Shown: positions 38,756 to 48,710, numbered from the stretch's first letter. The stretch: 64,000 bases of DNA from Thalassolituus hydrocarboniclasticus (GCF_025345565.1 NZ_CP054475.1:2076448-2140447), one strand, 5' to 3'. Notes: generated from the letters alone by a model not told the origin. A program made the numbers and translations.

Positions 38756-40033
38756 ATGCAGTTCTCTACCTTCTCTGCCACCGAGCTACGCAACACTCCC
38801 CGCATCCAACTGCTGGATACTCCACGCGGGCAATACAAAGTCGAATTCCAGGCTTACAGCCTGCCGGAAAACAGCCACAAAACGCCTGTCGTTTTTCTTG
38901 GTGGTGCTTTCCAGAGCTTTACATCCTTCAAAAGTGAAGTGGAATTAGTCGTCAATACACATCCGGTTATTCTGGCCGACTTCCCTTCACAGGGCAGCAA
39001 CGATCAGCTTGCTCCGGAACTCAGCCTGAATGACTACGCCGATCTGATTGAACTGTTCTGTCAGCAACAGCAGCTGGATAAAGTTCAGATGCTGGGAATC
39101 AGCTACGGCTCGGCCATGGCGACCCTGTTTGCGGCGGCCTACCCGCAGCGCGTAGAACGCCTGTTATTATCCGGCATCACCTGCTTCCGCCGCGAAAGCC
39201 TGATCACCCTGCTGGAAGACTCACTGGAGTTACTGGCCGCGGGCGATATGAACGCTTTCGCGACCACTGCGGTCTGCAATCTGATCAACCATAACCGTCT
39301 GCAGGCAACCGAAGTCAGCCCGACTTACCGCCGTCTGCTGTTCCGTCAGATCGCACGCCTGAACGACAATGAACGTCAGCGCTATGCACAGAACACCCAG
39401 CGCTTACTCGATTTTCCGGGCTTTGAACGCTTCCCTGAGTGCCCGACCATGATTGCTACCGGTGAATTCGATAACTTCACCCTGCCATCAGAAAATGCCG
39501 CGGTTGCGCGCCAATGCGCCAATGCTACTTTTGCCATCATCAAGAATGCCGACCATCTGGCCCAGTTTGAACGCAAAGAAGCCTCCAGTACCCTGTTTCA
39601 TCGCTTTATGTGCGGTGAGAGCCTGGAAGGTATCGACGGTACTGAGGTATACAACCCGGAAGCTTATGATTTTGCTGACCAGCGCCTGCAAAGCCGCCAG
39701 CGTCCGCTGGAGCAGCCTTATCGCCTGATCGATGACGTGAATGGCAAAGAACACACCGTACGTATCAACAATATTAATTTTGCCGGCTGCGAACTGGAGC
39801 AAACCCATGTCGATCTCAGCCTGTCTGAATCCAGCCGTGGCCTGTATCTGGAAATTCCGGAAACCGGCGCCCGTTTTCATGTCCGCATTATGGAACGTGA
39901 ACGCAAACAGCTGCGCTGCCTGCTGATTCAGCGCGATCTGAAAGAAGCCGATCAGCTGTTGGCTTACCTTGAAGGCCATTTACTGATGATCCGCGACCAA
40001 AACGATAATACCCTCAGAGAGCAACTGGCCTGA
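38756..40033 (+). CDS. RhlA-like alpha/beta hydrolase with a PilZ-like C-terminal domain
   Basis: In this 425-residue protein, residues ~25-275 form an alpha/beta hydrolase with nucleophile elbow GISYGS, Asp in TGEFDNFT and His in NADHLAQFE. The helical lid (ITLLEDSLELLAAGDMNAF) resembles RhlA, which couples 3-hydroxyacyl chains for rhamnolipid. The last ~110 residues have a strand-rich pattern with VRINNINFAGCEL, similar to the DxSxxG segment of PilZ domains, though the paired arginines are not obvious. No rhlB-like gene is near. ATG 38756 is chosen because the upstream open stretch is AT-rich and looks non-coding. The substrate is unknown. Confidence 0.7.
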   Translation: MQFSTFSATELRNTPRIQLLDTPRGQYKVEFQAYSLPENSHKTPVVFLGGAFQSFTSFKSEVELVVNTHPVILADFPSQGSNDQLAPELSLNDYADLIELFCQQQQLDKVQMLGISYGSAMATLFAAAYPQRVERLLLSGITCFRRESLITLLEDSLELLAAGDMNAFATTAVCNLINHNRLQATEVSPTYRRLLFRQIARLNDNERQRYAQNTQRLLDFPGFERFPECPTMIATGEFDNFTLPSENAAVARQCANATFAIIKNADHLAQFERKEASSTLFHRFMCGESLEGIDGTEVYNPEAYDFADQRLQSRQRPLEQPYRLIDDVNGKEHTVRINNINFAGCELEQTHVDLSLSESSRGLYLEIPETGARFHVRIMERERKQLRCLLIQRDLKEADQLLAYLEGHLLMIRDQNDNTLREQLA

Positions 40034-40051
40034 AAGCCCGCCCTCTGGCAT

Positions 40052-40081
40052 AAAAAAGCCCGGTCATTACCGGGCTTTTTT
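40052..40081. terminator. Bidirectional terminator between the hydrolase gene and dinG
   Basis: AAAAAAGCCCGGT/ACCGGGCTTTTTT with a CATT loop lies between the convergent genes. Confidence 0.9.
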
Positions 40082-40097
40082 ATGCGCACACTTTTTA

Positions 40098-42188
40098 TTA
40101 AATCCGCTTAAAAGGCGGCAAAGAATCCAGCAATAACTTGCCATAGCGATGCGACAGCAACCGTTTATCGAGAATACTGATGCGTCCGCGATCCTCTTCG
40201 GTGCGGATCAGACGTCCACAGGCCTGTACCAGACGAATAGAAGCCGCTGGCAGGGTTAATTCCATAAAAGGATTGCGTCCACGGCTTTCCATCCATTCGC
40301 TGATCGCTGCCTGAATCGGATCGTCGGGCACCGCAAACGGAATTTTAACAATCACCACATGGGTGACATATTCGCCCGGTAAGTCGATCCCTTCAGCAAA
40401 ACTGGCGAGACCAAAAATAATGCTGCCCTCACCATTATCAATCCGCTCTTTATGACGGCGAACAATTTCTGCTTTCGGTAAAAAGCCCTGGCACAGCAAC
40501 TGGTCATACCAGTCATGCAAAAACGTATCACGCGTTGCCTCAAGCTGGGCACGGGAACTGAATAACACCAGAGTGCCCCGGCTCAGGTCGGTATTATTTT
40601 TCAGCCAGTCTTCAATATCCGCCTGAAACTGATCGCTCTTGGGATCCGATGCCAGCGATACCGGCTGCAGTTCACCCAGTTTCTGATAATCGAAAGGACT
40701 CATAACCCGCTGATAATTTGCCCAGTCGGGCAAACCACTTTCCCAGCTTAATTTATTAAAGCTGTTCAGCGCCGTCAGGGTTGCCGAGGTAACCACCGCA
40801 CCATAGCAGCGCCACCAGAGGTTTTTACGCAACTGATCGGCCACCGCAATGGGTGATGCACTCAGCCGAATATCCCAGCCATCGCCGAATGGTGTTTTTG
40901 ATAACCAGCGCGCTACCGGCAATGCCCCTTCGGCCTCTTCGGCACAGAGCCAGGACAGCGCTTCGGATAATTGCTCCGCACGGGAAAACATAATCCCCAT
41001 TGGCGCCTGCCAGGCCTCCGCTACGTCGCGGGTGAAATCACCGTCTTCTTTCGGATCGAGGGATTTCTGCAGCATGTCATTAAGCTTATCCAGACACAGC
41101 AACAGAGGTTGCAACGGCCCTTTTATATTGATCAGCAGCTGGCGTAAATTTTCCGGCATTTTTCCCGATTCAAAACGCAAGCGGTCCTGATCGCCGATCA
41201 TATCCATCAGCAGTGGCCACACCAGGCTGATGCTTTGCAGAATATCGCGGATATTCTGCGGCGCCTCTGTTAAAGAATGCATAATGCTGTGCGGAATGCC
41301 GCTGGCCGCAACAAACTGCTCTATGCCCTTTTCCAGTTGCTGCAACCACTGACGCTGCGCCCGCACACCGATTTCAAGGCGGAAATGATTCAGCGCCTTA
41401 TCGGCCAGATGATGACCTTCATCGAATACGTAAATAGTTTTTTCCGGCGCAGGTAAAACAGCACCACCACCCAGCGATAAATCAGCCAGCACCAGATCGT
41501 GGTTGGCGACAATCACATCCGCATCTTCCATCGCATTACGGGCTTTATAAAAAGCACAGTTCTGGAAATGCGGGCAGCGCCGGTTTGAGCATTCACGGTG
41601 TGTGGCGGTTAAATGCGACCATTGTTTGTCTTCGATGGCATCGGTCAGACGGTCGCGATCACCGTCCCATTTACCGGAGCCATACGATTGCAATAAAGAT
41701 TCATAAAGCTCCCTGTCCTGTTCTTCCGGTGTCTGTTCAAATAAATCGACCGTGGACAGTAACCCGGACAAATGCTGCAGTGATTTATCCAGTTTTAACA
41801 AACACAGATAACGACCACGGCCTTTGGCCAGGGCAAAATTAAATGGCAGGGAAATGGTCTTTTTTAAATTCGGCAGATCTTTATCCAGGATCTGCTCCTG
41901 CAGGGCGACCGTTGCCGTCGAGATCAGCAGTTTCTTTTCTTTTTCAATCGCCATCGGCAAAGCAGCCAACAGATACGCTAGTGTTTTACCGGTACCTGTA
42001 CCCGCTTCCACCACCGCAATGCCATTATCATTATCGCGCTGGCCTTTATCATCTTCATGAATAGCGCCCAGGCTTTTGGCTATTTCAGCAATCATTACCC
42101 GCTGACCATAACGCGGCTTTAAATCCAGCGCCTTGATACACTCTCGGTATAACGCCTGAATGCGCTCTTTGCTCTCACTGCTCAGCAT
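40098..42188 (-). CDS. dinG: ATP-dependent DNA helicase DinG
   Basis: This 696-residue XPD/DinG-type superfamily 2 helicase has Walker A EAGTGTGKT and the DEGH box VFDEGHHLA. The iron-sulphur cysteines are in YLCLLKL and CSNRRCPHFQNC. Conserved motifs V/VI are in FAEGIDLPG and QACGRLIRTEED. DinG unwinds 5'-overhang DNA, R-loops and DNA-RNA hybrids. It starts 15 bases after the gspB stop on the same strand. Confidence 0.95.
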   Translation of the reverse strand: MLSSESKERIQALYRECIKALDLKPRYGQRVMIAEIAKSLGAIHEDDKGQRDNDNGIAVVEAGTGTGKTLAYLLAALPMAIEKEKKLLISTATVALQEQILDKDLPNLKKTISLPFNFALAKGRGRYLCLLKLDKSLQHLSGLLSTVDLFEQTPEEQDRELYESLLQSYGSGKWDGDRDRLTDAIEDKQWSHLTATHRECSNRRCPHFQNCAFYKARNAMEDADVIVANHDLVLADLSLGGGAVLPAPEKTIYVFDEGHHLADKALNHFRLEIGVRAQRQWLQQLEKGIEQFVAASGIPHSIMHSLTEAPQNIRDILQSISLVWPLLMDMIGDQDRLRFESGKMPENLRQLLINIKGPLQPLLLCLDKLNDMLQKSLDPKEDGDFTRDVAEAWQAPMGIMFSRAEQLSEALSWLCAEEAEGALPVARWLSKTPFGDGWDIRLSASPIAVADQLRKNLWWRCYGAVVTSATLTALNSFNKLSWESGLPDWANYQRVMSPFDYQKLGELQPVSLASDPKSDQFQADIEDWLKNNTDLSRGTLVLFSSRAQLEATRDTFLHDWYDQLLCQGFLPKAEIVRRHKERIDNGEGSIIFGLASFAEGIDLPGEYVTHVVIVKIPFAVPDDPIQAAISEWMESRGRNPFMELTLPAASIRLVQACGRLIRTEEDRGRISILDKRLLSHRYGKLLLDSLPPFKRI

Positions 42189-42203
42189 GCTGCTTTTCTC
42201 AAA

Positions 42204-42854
42204 TCAGGGGACGGCTTGCCAGCCTTTACTGCGGCCAACATGCAGCGGCCAGCCATCGACATCCAGCAGGATTCCCCCGGGGGTAATTTCTTTAAGAATA
42301 ATACCGGGAGCAATGAAGTCGCCTTCATTCCACTGGCGATTATTCATACTGACGGTACGTTTTTCCGGCACCGGACTGTAGATATGTCCGGTAATCATTA
42401 ATTGCGGAATCCGGCGTAATGCTGCCAGCGGGGGTAAAGAACGCGTATCCACTGCGCCGCGATCAGTCGCCGCCACCTGTTCTGGTACTGCAGAGGCCGG
42501 CGCCTCAATAGCTGGCTGAGTAACTGGCCTGGCAATAACCGGGGGTGGTGAAACAGAAAGCTCTGTTTGTGTTTGAACCTGCACAATCTCAGGCTCAGCA
42601 ACCACAGTGTCCGCTTTGGTTTGTGCAGGCTCAGCCGGCGAGTTCTGGGATTGCTGGCGAGACCACTGCAGCCCGAAAAATACCAGCACCAGAGCGACGA
42701 GTATGGCGAAGAAGAACAACAAAGGATTAACGCTCGCCGGCGCACGGCTGACTGGCGGAGCAATAACTACAACGTCCGGAGGGCTTACTGACGGATTCAT
42801 CTGCCGCTGCCGTTCCTGCTCTGATTTTTTCAGAGCATCCAGAATGTAAGACAT
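42204..42854 (-). CDS. gspB: GspB/ExeB-like protein
   Basis: This 216-residue protein opens with MSYILDALKKSEQER, the hallmark of GspB/ExeB. It has one membrane helix (about 47-66), a Pro/Gln/Thr-rich periplasmic linker and a C-terminal T2SSB domain (PQLMITGHIYSPVPEKR, GIILKEITPGGILL). With GspA it remodels peptidoglycan so that the type II secretin can assemble. The ATG directly abuts the gspA stop (TGAATG). No other type II secretion genes are in the window. Confidence 0.9.
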   Translation of the reverse strand: MSYILDALKKSEQERQRQMNPSVSPPDVVVIAPPVSRAPASVNPLLFFFAILVALVLVFFGLQWSRQQSQNSPAEPAQTKADTVVAEPEIVQVQTQTELSVSPPPVIARPVTQPAIEAPASAVPEQVAATDRGAVDTRSLPPLAALRRIPQLMITGHIYSPVPEKRTVSMNNRQWNEGDFIAPGIILKEITPGGILLDVDGWPLHVGRSKGWQAVP

Positions 42855-44372
42855 TCAGTTACCCTCCGCAGACAAATGACTCTGGCCAGCACCACGCTCA
42901 ACCTGCTGCATTACCAGCAGGGTTTCGGGGCCGATAATCTTATCCGCACTCAGGCCATGCTCAGCCTGAAACTGAGCGACCCGGTTCGCCAGCAAAGGGT
43001 CGTAAAAACGTGAATCTATCGTGTTGCTTTGTCCTTCCGGACTGATCACCTGCCAGTCAGCACGCCATTCCATACCCAGCTGACGGCGTATCCACAGGAT
43101 AAGATCCGACTTCTTACCCGGACGCACCAGCTGACCGTTATAACCTGCCGGCGGCTGCCACAGCACTAAAGCCCGTCCGGCAAATAACGCCGGATTCAGA
43201 CTGCGACTGAAACGTTGCCATACCGTCCCATCCGCAGAGTTCATCTGCACCGCCAATGGTACCTGCAGCCCCTGTAGCCTGAGCCACGGCCAGTCAACCC
43301 AAAGACACTGGTGGCTACCCTGCAACTGCTCACAGGTAATAGCAGTATCGACAGACCTGCCCGCCCCGTGATCATCAGCCAGCAGCAATGCCAAAGGGGA
43401 TGAAGGCTCGGCCGCAGCCGGTGCCAGCCAGTGCGATAACCGCTCCTGCAGCTGTGGCATAAAAGAAGCAGCCAACACCAGCATTGCGGTCACAGACATC
43501 AGCGCCAACATCGCGGGTAAACGTCCGGATACCGTCCTGATACCCTGACCGAGAACACCAGCCCGTCGTGCTCCGAGAATTTCCCGTTCCGCGCCTTTAA
43601 CCAGAGCAACATCAACCAGCCTGACACCCCGGGCATAAGCACCCAATAACGCCCGGTCAGCCAGATTATTCAGCAGCCGTGGCACACCGCCACTGGCACG
43701 CCAGAGACGCCTGGCCGCCGCCGCAGTAAACAGCTCGGCATCGACACCCGCATGAGCACAACGATGACGCAGGTAAGCGCGGGTTTCCTTCAGGCTGAGA
43801 TTGTGCAGATGATAGCGCGCGGTAATACGCTGACTGAGCTGACGCAGATCATGGCGGGCAAGCAATTCCCGCAACTCTGGCTGACCAACCAGAATCAGGG
43901 TCAGGAGCTTTTCTTTATGGGTTTCCAGATTGGTCAGCAAGCGGATTTGTTCAAGCAAAGGCGGCGGCATACTCTGCGCTTCGTCGATAACACAGATCAC
44001 CCGCTGACCCGCGGCATACCATTCCAGCAAGGCTTTATTGAGCAATGCATAGAGCTCACGCTGGGTGGCGTCTTCTTCGTAACTCAGACCCAGCTCATCA
44101 CACAGACTCTGCAGCAATTCGGTCGCGGATAATTGCGGATTAAACAGATACGCGGTCCGCACATCGGCCGGAGTTTGTGCCAGAAAAGCACGACAGAGCG
44201 TGGTTTTACCGGTACCCACCTCGCCGGTCAGACAAATCAGACCGCCATGCCCGGTGAGCGTGTACTGCAGATGTGCCAGCGCTTCCTGATGCCCATCCGA
44301 CGGAAAAAGAAAATCCGGGTCTGGGGCAATGGTGAAAGGGAAACGCTGAAAACCGAAATGTTCAAGATACAT
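42855..44372 (-). CDS. gspA: GspA/ExeA-like AAA ATPase with peptidoglycan-binding domain
   Basis: This 505-residue protein has an N-terminal AAA ATPase (MYLEHFGFQRFPF; Walker A 50-57 GEVGTGKT; Walker B VICVIDEAQSMPP) and one membrane helix near 290-310. The periplasmic region ends in a PG_binding_1 domain (LLANRVAQFQAEHGLSADKIIGPETL). This is the ExeA architecture: cytoplasmic ATP hydrolysis drives pore or secretin placement through peptidoglycan with ExeB. It lies 161 bases after the barrel gene on the same strand and may share its transcript. Confidence 0.92.
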   Translation of the reverse strand: MYLEHFGFQRFPFTIAPDPDFLFPSDGHQEALAHLQYTLTGHGGLICLTGEVGTGKTTLCRAFLAQTPADVRTAYLFNPQLSATELLQSLCDELGLSYEEDATQRELYALLNKALLEWYAAGQRVICVIDEAQSMPPPLLEQIRLLTNLETHKEKLLTLILVGQPELRELLARHDLRQLSQRITARYHLHNLSLKETRAYLRHRCAHAGVDAELFTAAAARRLWRASGGVPRLLNNLADRALLGAYARGVRLVDVALVKGAEREILGARRAGVLGQGIRTVSGRLPAMLALMSVTAMLVLAASFMPQLQERLSHWLAPAAAEPSSPLALLLADDHGAGRSVDTAITCEQLQGSHQCLWVDWPWLRLQGLQVPLAVQMNSADGTVWQRFSRSLNPALFAGRALVLWQPPAGYNGQLVRPGKKSDLILWIRRQLGMEWRADWQVISPEGQSNTIDSRFYDPLLANRVAQFQAEHGLSADKIIGPETLLVMQQVERGAGQSHLSAEGN

Positions 44373-44533
44373 CGGGGGCTCTGCTGCTCAGGTCTGTGCT
44401 TACCGGCAGCGGCCCCGCCGGCAAAATTCAACGCGCATGATAACGGATTTTATCGCCTGCCGCAGTGGAAACGGCGGCAGCAGAATTAATAACACCGGAG
44501 AGCATGTCGCTCGCATCCTGCACCCTGGAACCT

Positions 44534-45583
44534 CTACCAGCCCAGAGCAATTCCCAAACGCAGCTGAATATCGCGGGCATAAGCAGGCCGTATATCATCG
44601 CTGACTATTTCCAGCCGGTGCCAGCCTGAACGCCAGTGCACTCCAACCTGACTCGTAGAATGAAGTGACACCCCCATATCACCTAAAGGTGTCGTCCAGT
44701 CTTTAGCCAGACTGAGACGCTGATAGCGGTCATGTTGGAAATAACGTACGCCCAGCTGCCGCTGTTCGTCATAGACACCAGCATCCAATGTCCAGGGAAT
44801 ATCTGTTGTGTAAGAAGACTGTCCGGAGCGGCCTGAAGCTGCGCCAGAACTGTTGCAGACGGCCTGCCCGCCACCACTCAGGTTAATGCAACCAGTGGTG
44901 AAAGCCGCATCCGCAAACTGCCAGCGATTCCATAAATCGCTGAACGCTGCATCCAGCTGCCAACGATCCCGCAACCGAGTCTGCAGAGAAATATCCAGAC
45001 TGACTCCGGAGCCATCACCGACATCCGCCGGATATTCGAGAATTTTATCCTGATCAAAATGATAATCGAGCACTGCCGATGCCGTCAGCGGCTCCCCCGC
45101 AAACGAAGCGCCTTTCAGGGAGCCCAGCTGGAAATGACCGACACGGTAATACGCCAGACCAGGAGTTACGCTGAACAACGGCAGATCAAACCGGCGAGAA
45201 AGACGTACGCCCCGAGCCTGCAATCCTCTGACCTCAAGGTCCAGAATACGATCCTTTGAACCTGGCAGCCCCAACTCAAGCTCACGATAAAATTCTGACG
45301 TATCACGATTAAACGTCAGGTAGTAATACCAGCGTGTCTCACGCTCTACCTGCCAGCTCTGATAATGCATCCCCATCCGGAAACGGGCATCAGCATAGGC
45401 ATAAGTGCCTGACTGAAAATCGCCATCCCAGCCAGACAGCATATTGGTCAGAGAAACCGGCTCAGAACTGCCATGAACATCAACCGCTGAGTAGAGCTGC
45501 CAGTCATCCGCCTCAGCAACAATGGGGAAACACAATGCGGCACTGTAAGCCGCCCCAAAAAAAATACCAATTTTATTTTTCAA
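44534..45583 (-). CDS. Predicted outer-membrane beta-barrel protein, TTG start, unknown function
   Basis: This 349-residue protein begins with a signal peptide (FFGAAYSAALCFPIVAEA). It then shows many alternating amphipathic strands rich in Tyr, Trp and Arg (RMGMHYQSW, ETRWYYYLTF, LGVRYFQHDRYQRLSL) and ends in a C-terminal aromatic residue (IALGW), as outer-membrane barrels do. The start codon is TTG, overlapping the stop of the upstream lipoprotein gene as TTGA, so translation is coupled. Two cysteines (CINLSGGGQAVC) would form a loop disulphide. I do not recognise the family. Confidence 0.72.
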   Translation of the reverse strand: MKNKIGIFFGAAYSAALCFPIVAEADDWQLYSAVDVHGSSEPVSLTNMLSGWDGDFQSGTYAYADARFRMGMHYQSWQVERETRWYYYLTFNRDTSEFYRELELGLPGSKDRILDLEVRGLQARGVRLSRRFDLPLFSVTPGLAYYRVGHFQLGSLKGASFAGEPLTASAVLDYHFDQDKILEYPADVGDGSGVSLDISLQTRLRDRWQLDAAFSDLWNRWQFADAAFTTGCINLSGGGQAVCNSSGAASGRSGQSSYTTDIPWTLDAGVYDEQRQLGVRYFQHDRYQRLSLAKDWTTPLGDMGVSLHSTSQVGVHWRSGWHRLEIVSDDIRPAYARDIQLRLGIALGW

Positions 45584-48500
45584 CCGCCAAGCACCAGAAA
45601 CTGGCCATCACTGAAACGAACAACATAAACGCCATCACGCTCTTCACGGATAACGCCGACAATGGAGTTACGGTAAGTCAGATACCCCACGGCATTACAG
45701 CTGCCTGTCACACTTTCGTCTTTGCGGTTAATAATACCGCAGGGCTGAGCGGTACCGTTCAGTTCGTAGTCAACCCTGCTTGCCAGAGTAATACCGATAC
45801 TTTCGCCCTTATCTCCAGTGGTAAATAATTTCACCCCGCCGCGATAAATAATCATCCCCCCGATTTCAAAGGTGAAATCCCGAACAGTTTCGACCTGATT
45901 GTCATCCTCTTCTTTTACAGAGTTATTTCCCACCAGATACGAAAGATACAAACTTTGTGCACGCACGCCGGTAGGCAGAACATCGACCAGATAGTCGTAA
46001 TCGTAGCCTGCTGCTATAGCCAGATCCCATACATCTTTTGATGTGCGGGTCAGTTTCATATCGACAATAGCCAGTGGTGCACGGCCAACACTGCCATCCT
46101 GTTCTTCTGTTAATTCATGCGCAGCACGCACATGAAGATTGTTAATTCCCTGGGTAAATACCGCTTTCAGCTCACCATCAAGCTCGACATTACTGCCAAC
46201 AACCAATTCATGCACACCATCATCATCAACATCCGGAAATAACGGCTTATATGCTCCGCGACTGGGAATAGAAAATAAACCCAGGCGATCGTCATCAATC
46301 AGTTTCTGAATACTCAGATTTTCTTCTTCGCTCAGCTGGGTGCAGACATCAGTCTCACGTTCGTTCGCTTCATTAATAACCACTGAACATTTGCGCAGTC
46401 CGGGAAGACCATCTGTATCACTGAAAATCTCCAGACGATTAATACCGTAATTTTTAATTTCAACATCAATGTAATCAGCCTGACGATACACTTCTTCGTC
46501 ATCTATTTTGCTGAACAGCACACTCTGATTTTCCATAAACAGATATTCAAACAAACCAGGTTCAATCAGCCCTGCTTCATAACCGCTGCGTATACGGAAG
46601 AAATCATCCAGCTCAGGCCAGACTGAATCAGAATAATAATTAGCGGCATTGGTTGCTTCTGCCGACAAGGTCACCTGAGCCAGATCCTTAAGCTCAACCT
46701 CCTCACCATTTTCGGTAATACTGCCTTTAACTTCACTGCTTGCCGTCAGCGATACTGCGATGGATGTCAGGTTGTAATGCAGGGGTGAAGGCGGGGTCAG
46801 CTCATTATTATTTTCAACAATATCATTAACACCAATCAGCTTGGCCGAAATATACAGGCCAAATTCCTGCTTAACGCCATTAACCATTGCCGGCACGACA
46901 ACATCCGGCCATTCAAGGTCATAACCCAAAGGCGGTGTAACCACCGGGTCCGGCGGAGCGTCATAACCATCATCACCGCTATAAACGATACGAACCCGTG
47001 AATAGCTTTTAACCTCATCGCCATCAGCATTGGTTGTTTTGACTTCTTTAAATTTAATGCTGGCAACAGTATCCAGCGGTTCAATGGCTTCGCCAGGAAT
47101 ATTAGGAACTTCAGGCTCATCCGGATCGATAATTAACTCACCCAGCAGCTGAATATCAAAGGCATTATATTTACCCTCCTCTTCAATGGCGGCGCCAAGT
47201 TCAACCGGCACCATGGTAAGAGTGAGCCCTTCTGCCGTCAGTTTTTTAGCCGCTGCATCATAAATATGCCCTGCCGCTGGAGTACAAGTAGCATTAACAC
47301 AGGCAATTAATTCCAGCACCAGATCTTTGACCGTACGGGTACCGGCAGACAGCTGTGGCGCGATGCCATAGTAAATACTGTTCAGCGCCGAGTAGTAGTT
47401 CACCGTTTTTTCAACGTACGCCGGGTCGATAAAACTATGCACACAGCTGGCATCTGTTTGTGGTGTGCCGGCCGGGCAGGTATTTATGTCCTGCCCTTTG
47501 TAATTTACCAGGCGCTCATTCAGATCGGCCATAAAAGCACGGGCATTATTAATCCGGTCAAGCCAGTCATTAACCTGGCTGGCCGGTATATCAATATTCG
47601 TCAGCTGATCAGTTTGATCTTCCAGAGCGGCCAGACGCTGATCCAACACGGTAATAGCACCCGACAATTCTGACGGAACAGAATAATTCTGGCTGGCAAT
47701 ATAAGTACGGTTTTCCTGCAGAAGCGTTTTTGCTGCATTGTAGATGCGGTACAGAGAAAAAGAGGTACCGATAGAGGAGCGCTGATATAACTGCCCCTGA
47801 TTGTGCAGGAATTCATCGACCATGTCCGCCAGCCAGTCAACCTGATCCTGCCCGGTTTCGAACGCCAGCTGCTGCCCCGCAGCCACAATGGCACCATAGA
47901 TAATGGATTCCTGCTTTATCGCCGACGCCAGACCACTGTCTTTATATAATTCTGATGGTGCCAGCGGGCGCAGGGAAATAATATCCGACAGACCGAACAG
48001 AGCACTCAACCATAAATTAGCGCGCTCAATGGTAAACGGTGTATAGACCCCCGCTTTTGGTGTATCAGGGTTCGTCCCATCTCCGCTGTTATCAATATAA
48101 CTGGTGTACGCCAGTGCACTGGCGAGGTGTGTCACCCAGTTGGCATTAATGCGCATATTGTTTTGCGCACTGCCAACCGAAGCACGTAATTCATATTCCG
48201 CCGGAACCGCTTTGGTCGTGCGGTAATTCCAGCCGCCATAACAGCCATTAACCAGTTCACAGCGCTCTACTGTTGCTTCATCATCTTTGCCACTGATAAT
48301 CAGCGTAACCGGACGGCCGATATCATCATTGCCGAGTTTTACCTGATAATACGCCAGCGTTGTGCTGCTGGCCTTAGCGCCGGCATAAACCTCTGCTTTT
48401 GTGCCATCTTCTCTGGTAACAGCTTCAGTTGTCGTCTGCCCCTGAACATCGATAGGTACGGCCTGCACCACAGCATTCTGCACACTGCTGCTGCCTACAT

Positions 48501-48615
48501 AGCCATTCACATATTTGACCGGCTCGGTTTTTCGGGTGGTACTGGAACCGTTACCACTGCAGGCAGCCAGAAGACAGATACTCAGCAGGAGAGAGATACG
48601 GGGAAGAGAGAACAT
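45580..48615 (-). CDS. Large lipoprotein of unknown function (paralogue of 52252-55206)
   Basis: This 1011-residue lipoprotein has the lipobox LAAC with cysteine 19, followed by a Ser/Gly/Thr linker. The N-terminal domain resembles a carboxypeptidase-regulatory or Ig-like repeat and ends in a Cys pair with five residues between (119 and 125, RCELVNGC). A helical segment (FTIERANLWLSALFGLSD, SIIYGAIVAAGQ) is followed by further strand-rich domains and a closing YVVRFSDGQFLVLGG. The same order recurs in the second lipoprotein. ATG 48615 is chosen by the signal peptide; upstream open codons are non-coding. It lies after the glcB terminator, so it needs its own promoter. Confidence 0.75.
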   Translation of the reverse strand: MFSLPRISLLLSICLLAACSGNGSSTTRKTEPVKYVNGYVGSSSVQNAVVQAVPIDVQGQTTTEAVTREDGTKAEVYAGAKASSTTLAYYQVKLGNDDIGRPVTLIISGKDDEATVERCELVNGCYGGWNYRTTKAVPAEYELRASVGSAQNNMRINANWVTHLASALAYTSYIDNSGDGTNPDTPKAGVYTPFTIERANLWLSALFGLSDIISLRPLAPSELYKDSGLASAIKQESIIYGAIVAAGQQLAFETGQDQVDWLADMVDEFLHNQGQLYQRSSIGTSFSLYRIYNAAKTLLQENRTYIASQNYSVPSELSGAITVLDQRLAALEDQTDQLTNIDIPASQVNDWLDRINNARAFMADLNERLVNYKGQDINTCPAGTPQTDASCVHSFIDPAYVEKTVNYYSALNSIYYGIAPQLSAGTRTVKDLVLELIACVNATCTPAAGHIYDAAAKKLTAEGLTLTMVPVELGAAIEEEGKYNAFDIQLLGELIIDPDEPEVPNIPGEAIEPLDTVASIKFKEVKTTNADGDEVKSYSRVRIVYSGDDGYDAPPDPVVTPPLGYDLEWPDVVVPAMVNGVKQEFGLYISAKLIGVNDIVENNNELTPPSPLHYNLTSIAVSLTASSEVKGSITENGEEVELKDLAQVTLSAEATNAANYYSDSVWPELDDFFRIRSGYEAGLIEPGLFEYLFMENQSVLFSKIDDEEVYRQADYIDVEIKNYGINRLEIFSDTDGLPGLRKCSVVINEANERETDVCTQLSEEENLSIQKLIDDDRLGLFSIPSRGAYKPLFPDVDDDGVHELVVGSNVELDGELKAVFTQGINNLHVRAAHELTEEQDGSVGRAPLAIVDMKLTRTSKDVWDLAIAAGYDYDYLVDVLPTGVRAQSLYLSYLVGNNSVKEEDDNQVETVRDFTFEIGGMIIYRGGVKLFTTGDKGESIGITLASRVDYELNGTAQPCGIINRKDESVTGSCNAVGYLTYRNSIVGVIREERDGVYVVRFSDGQFLVLGG

Positions 48616-48710
48616 AGTTATTTTTCTTTTTAATACCAAAGTCCTGCGATTGTAACCGGCCACCCTGACGGCAGCCAGCAGGCACCCATGGTTTACCCGC
48701 CTTTTACACA

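Noticed and set aside
44457-44480. An inverted repeat CTGCCGC/GCGGCAG between the barrel gene and gspA
   Set aside because: There is no T-run on the minus strand, so I did not call a terminator. The barrel-gspA transcript may continue.
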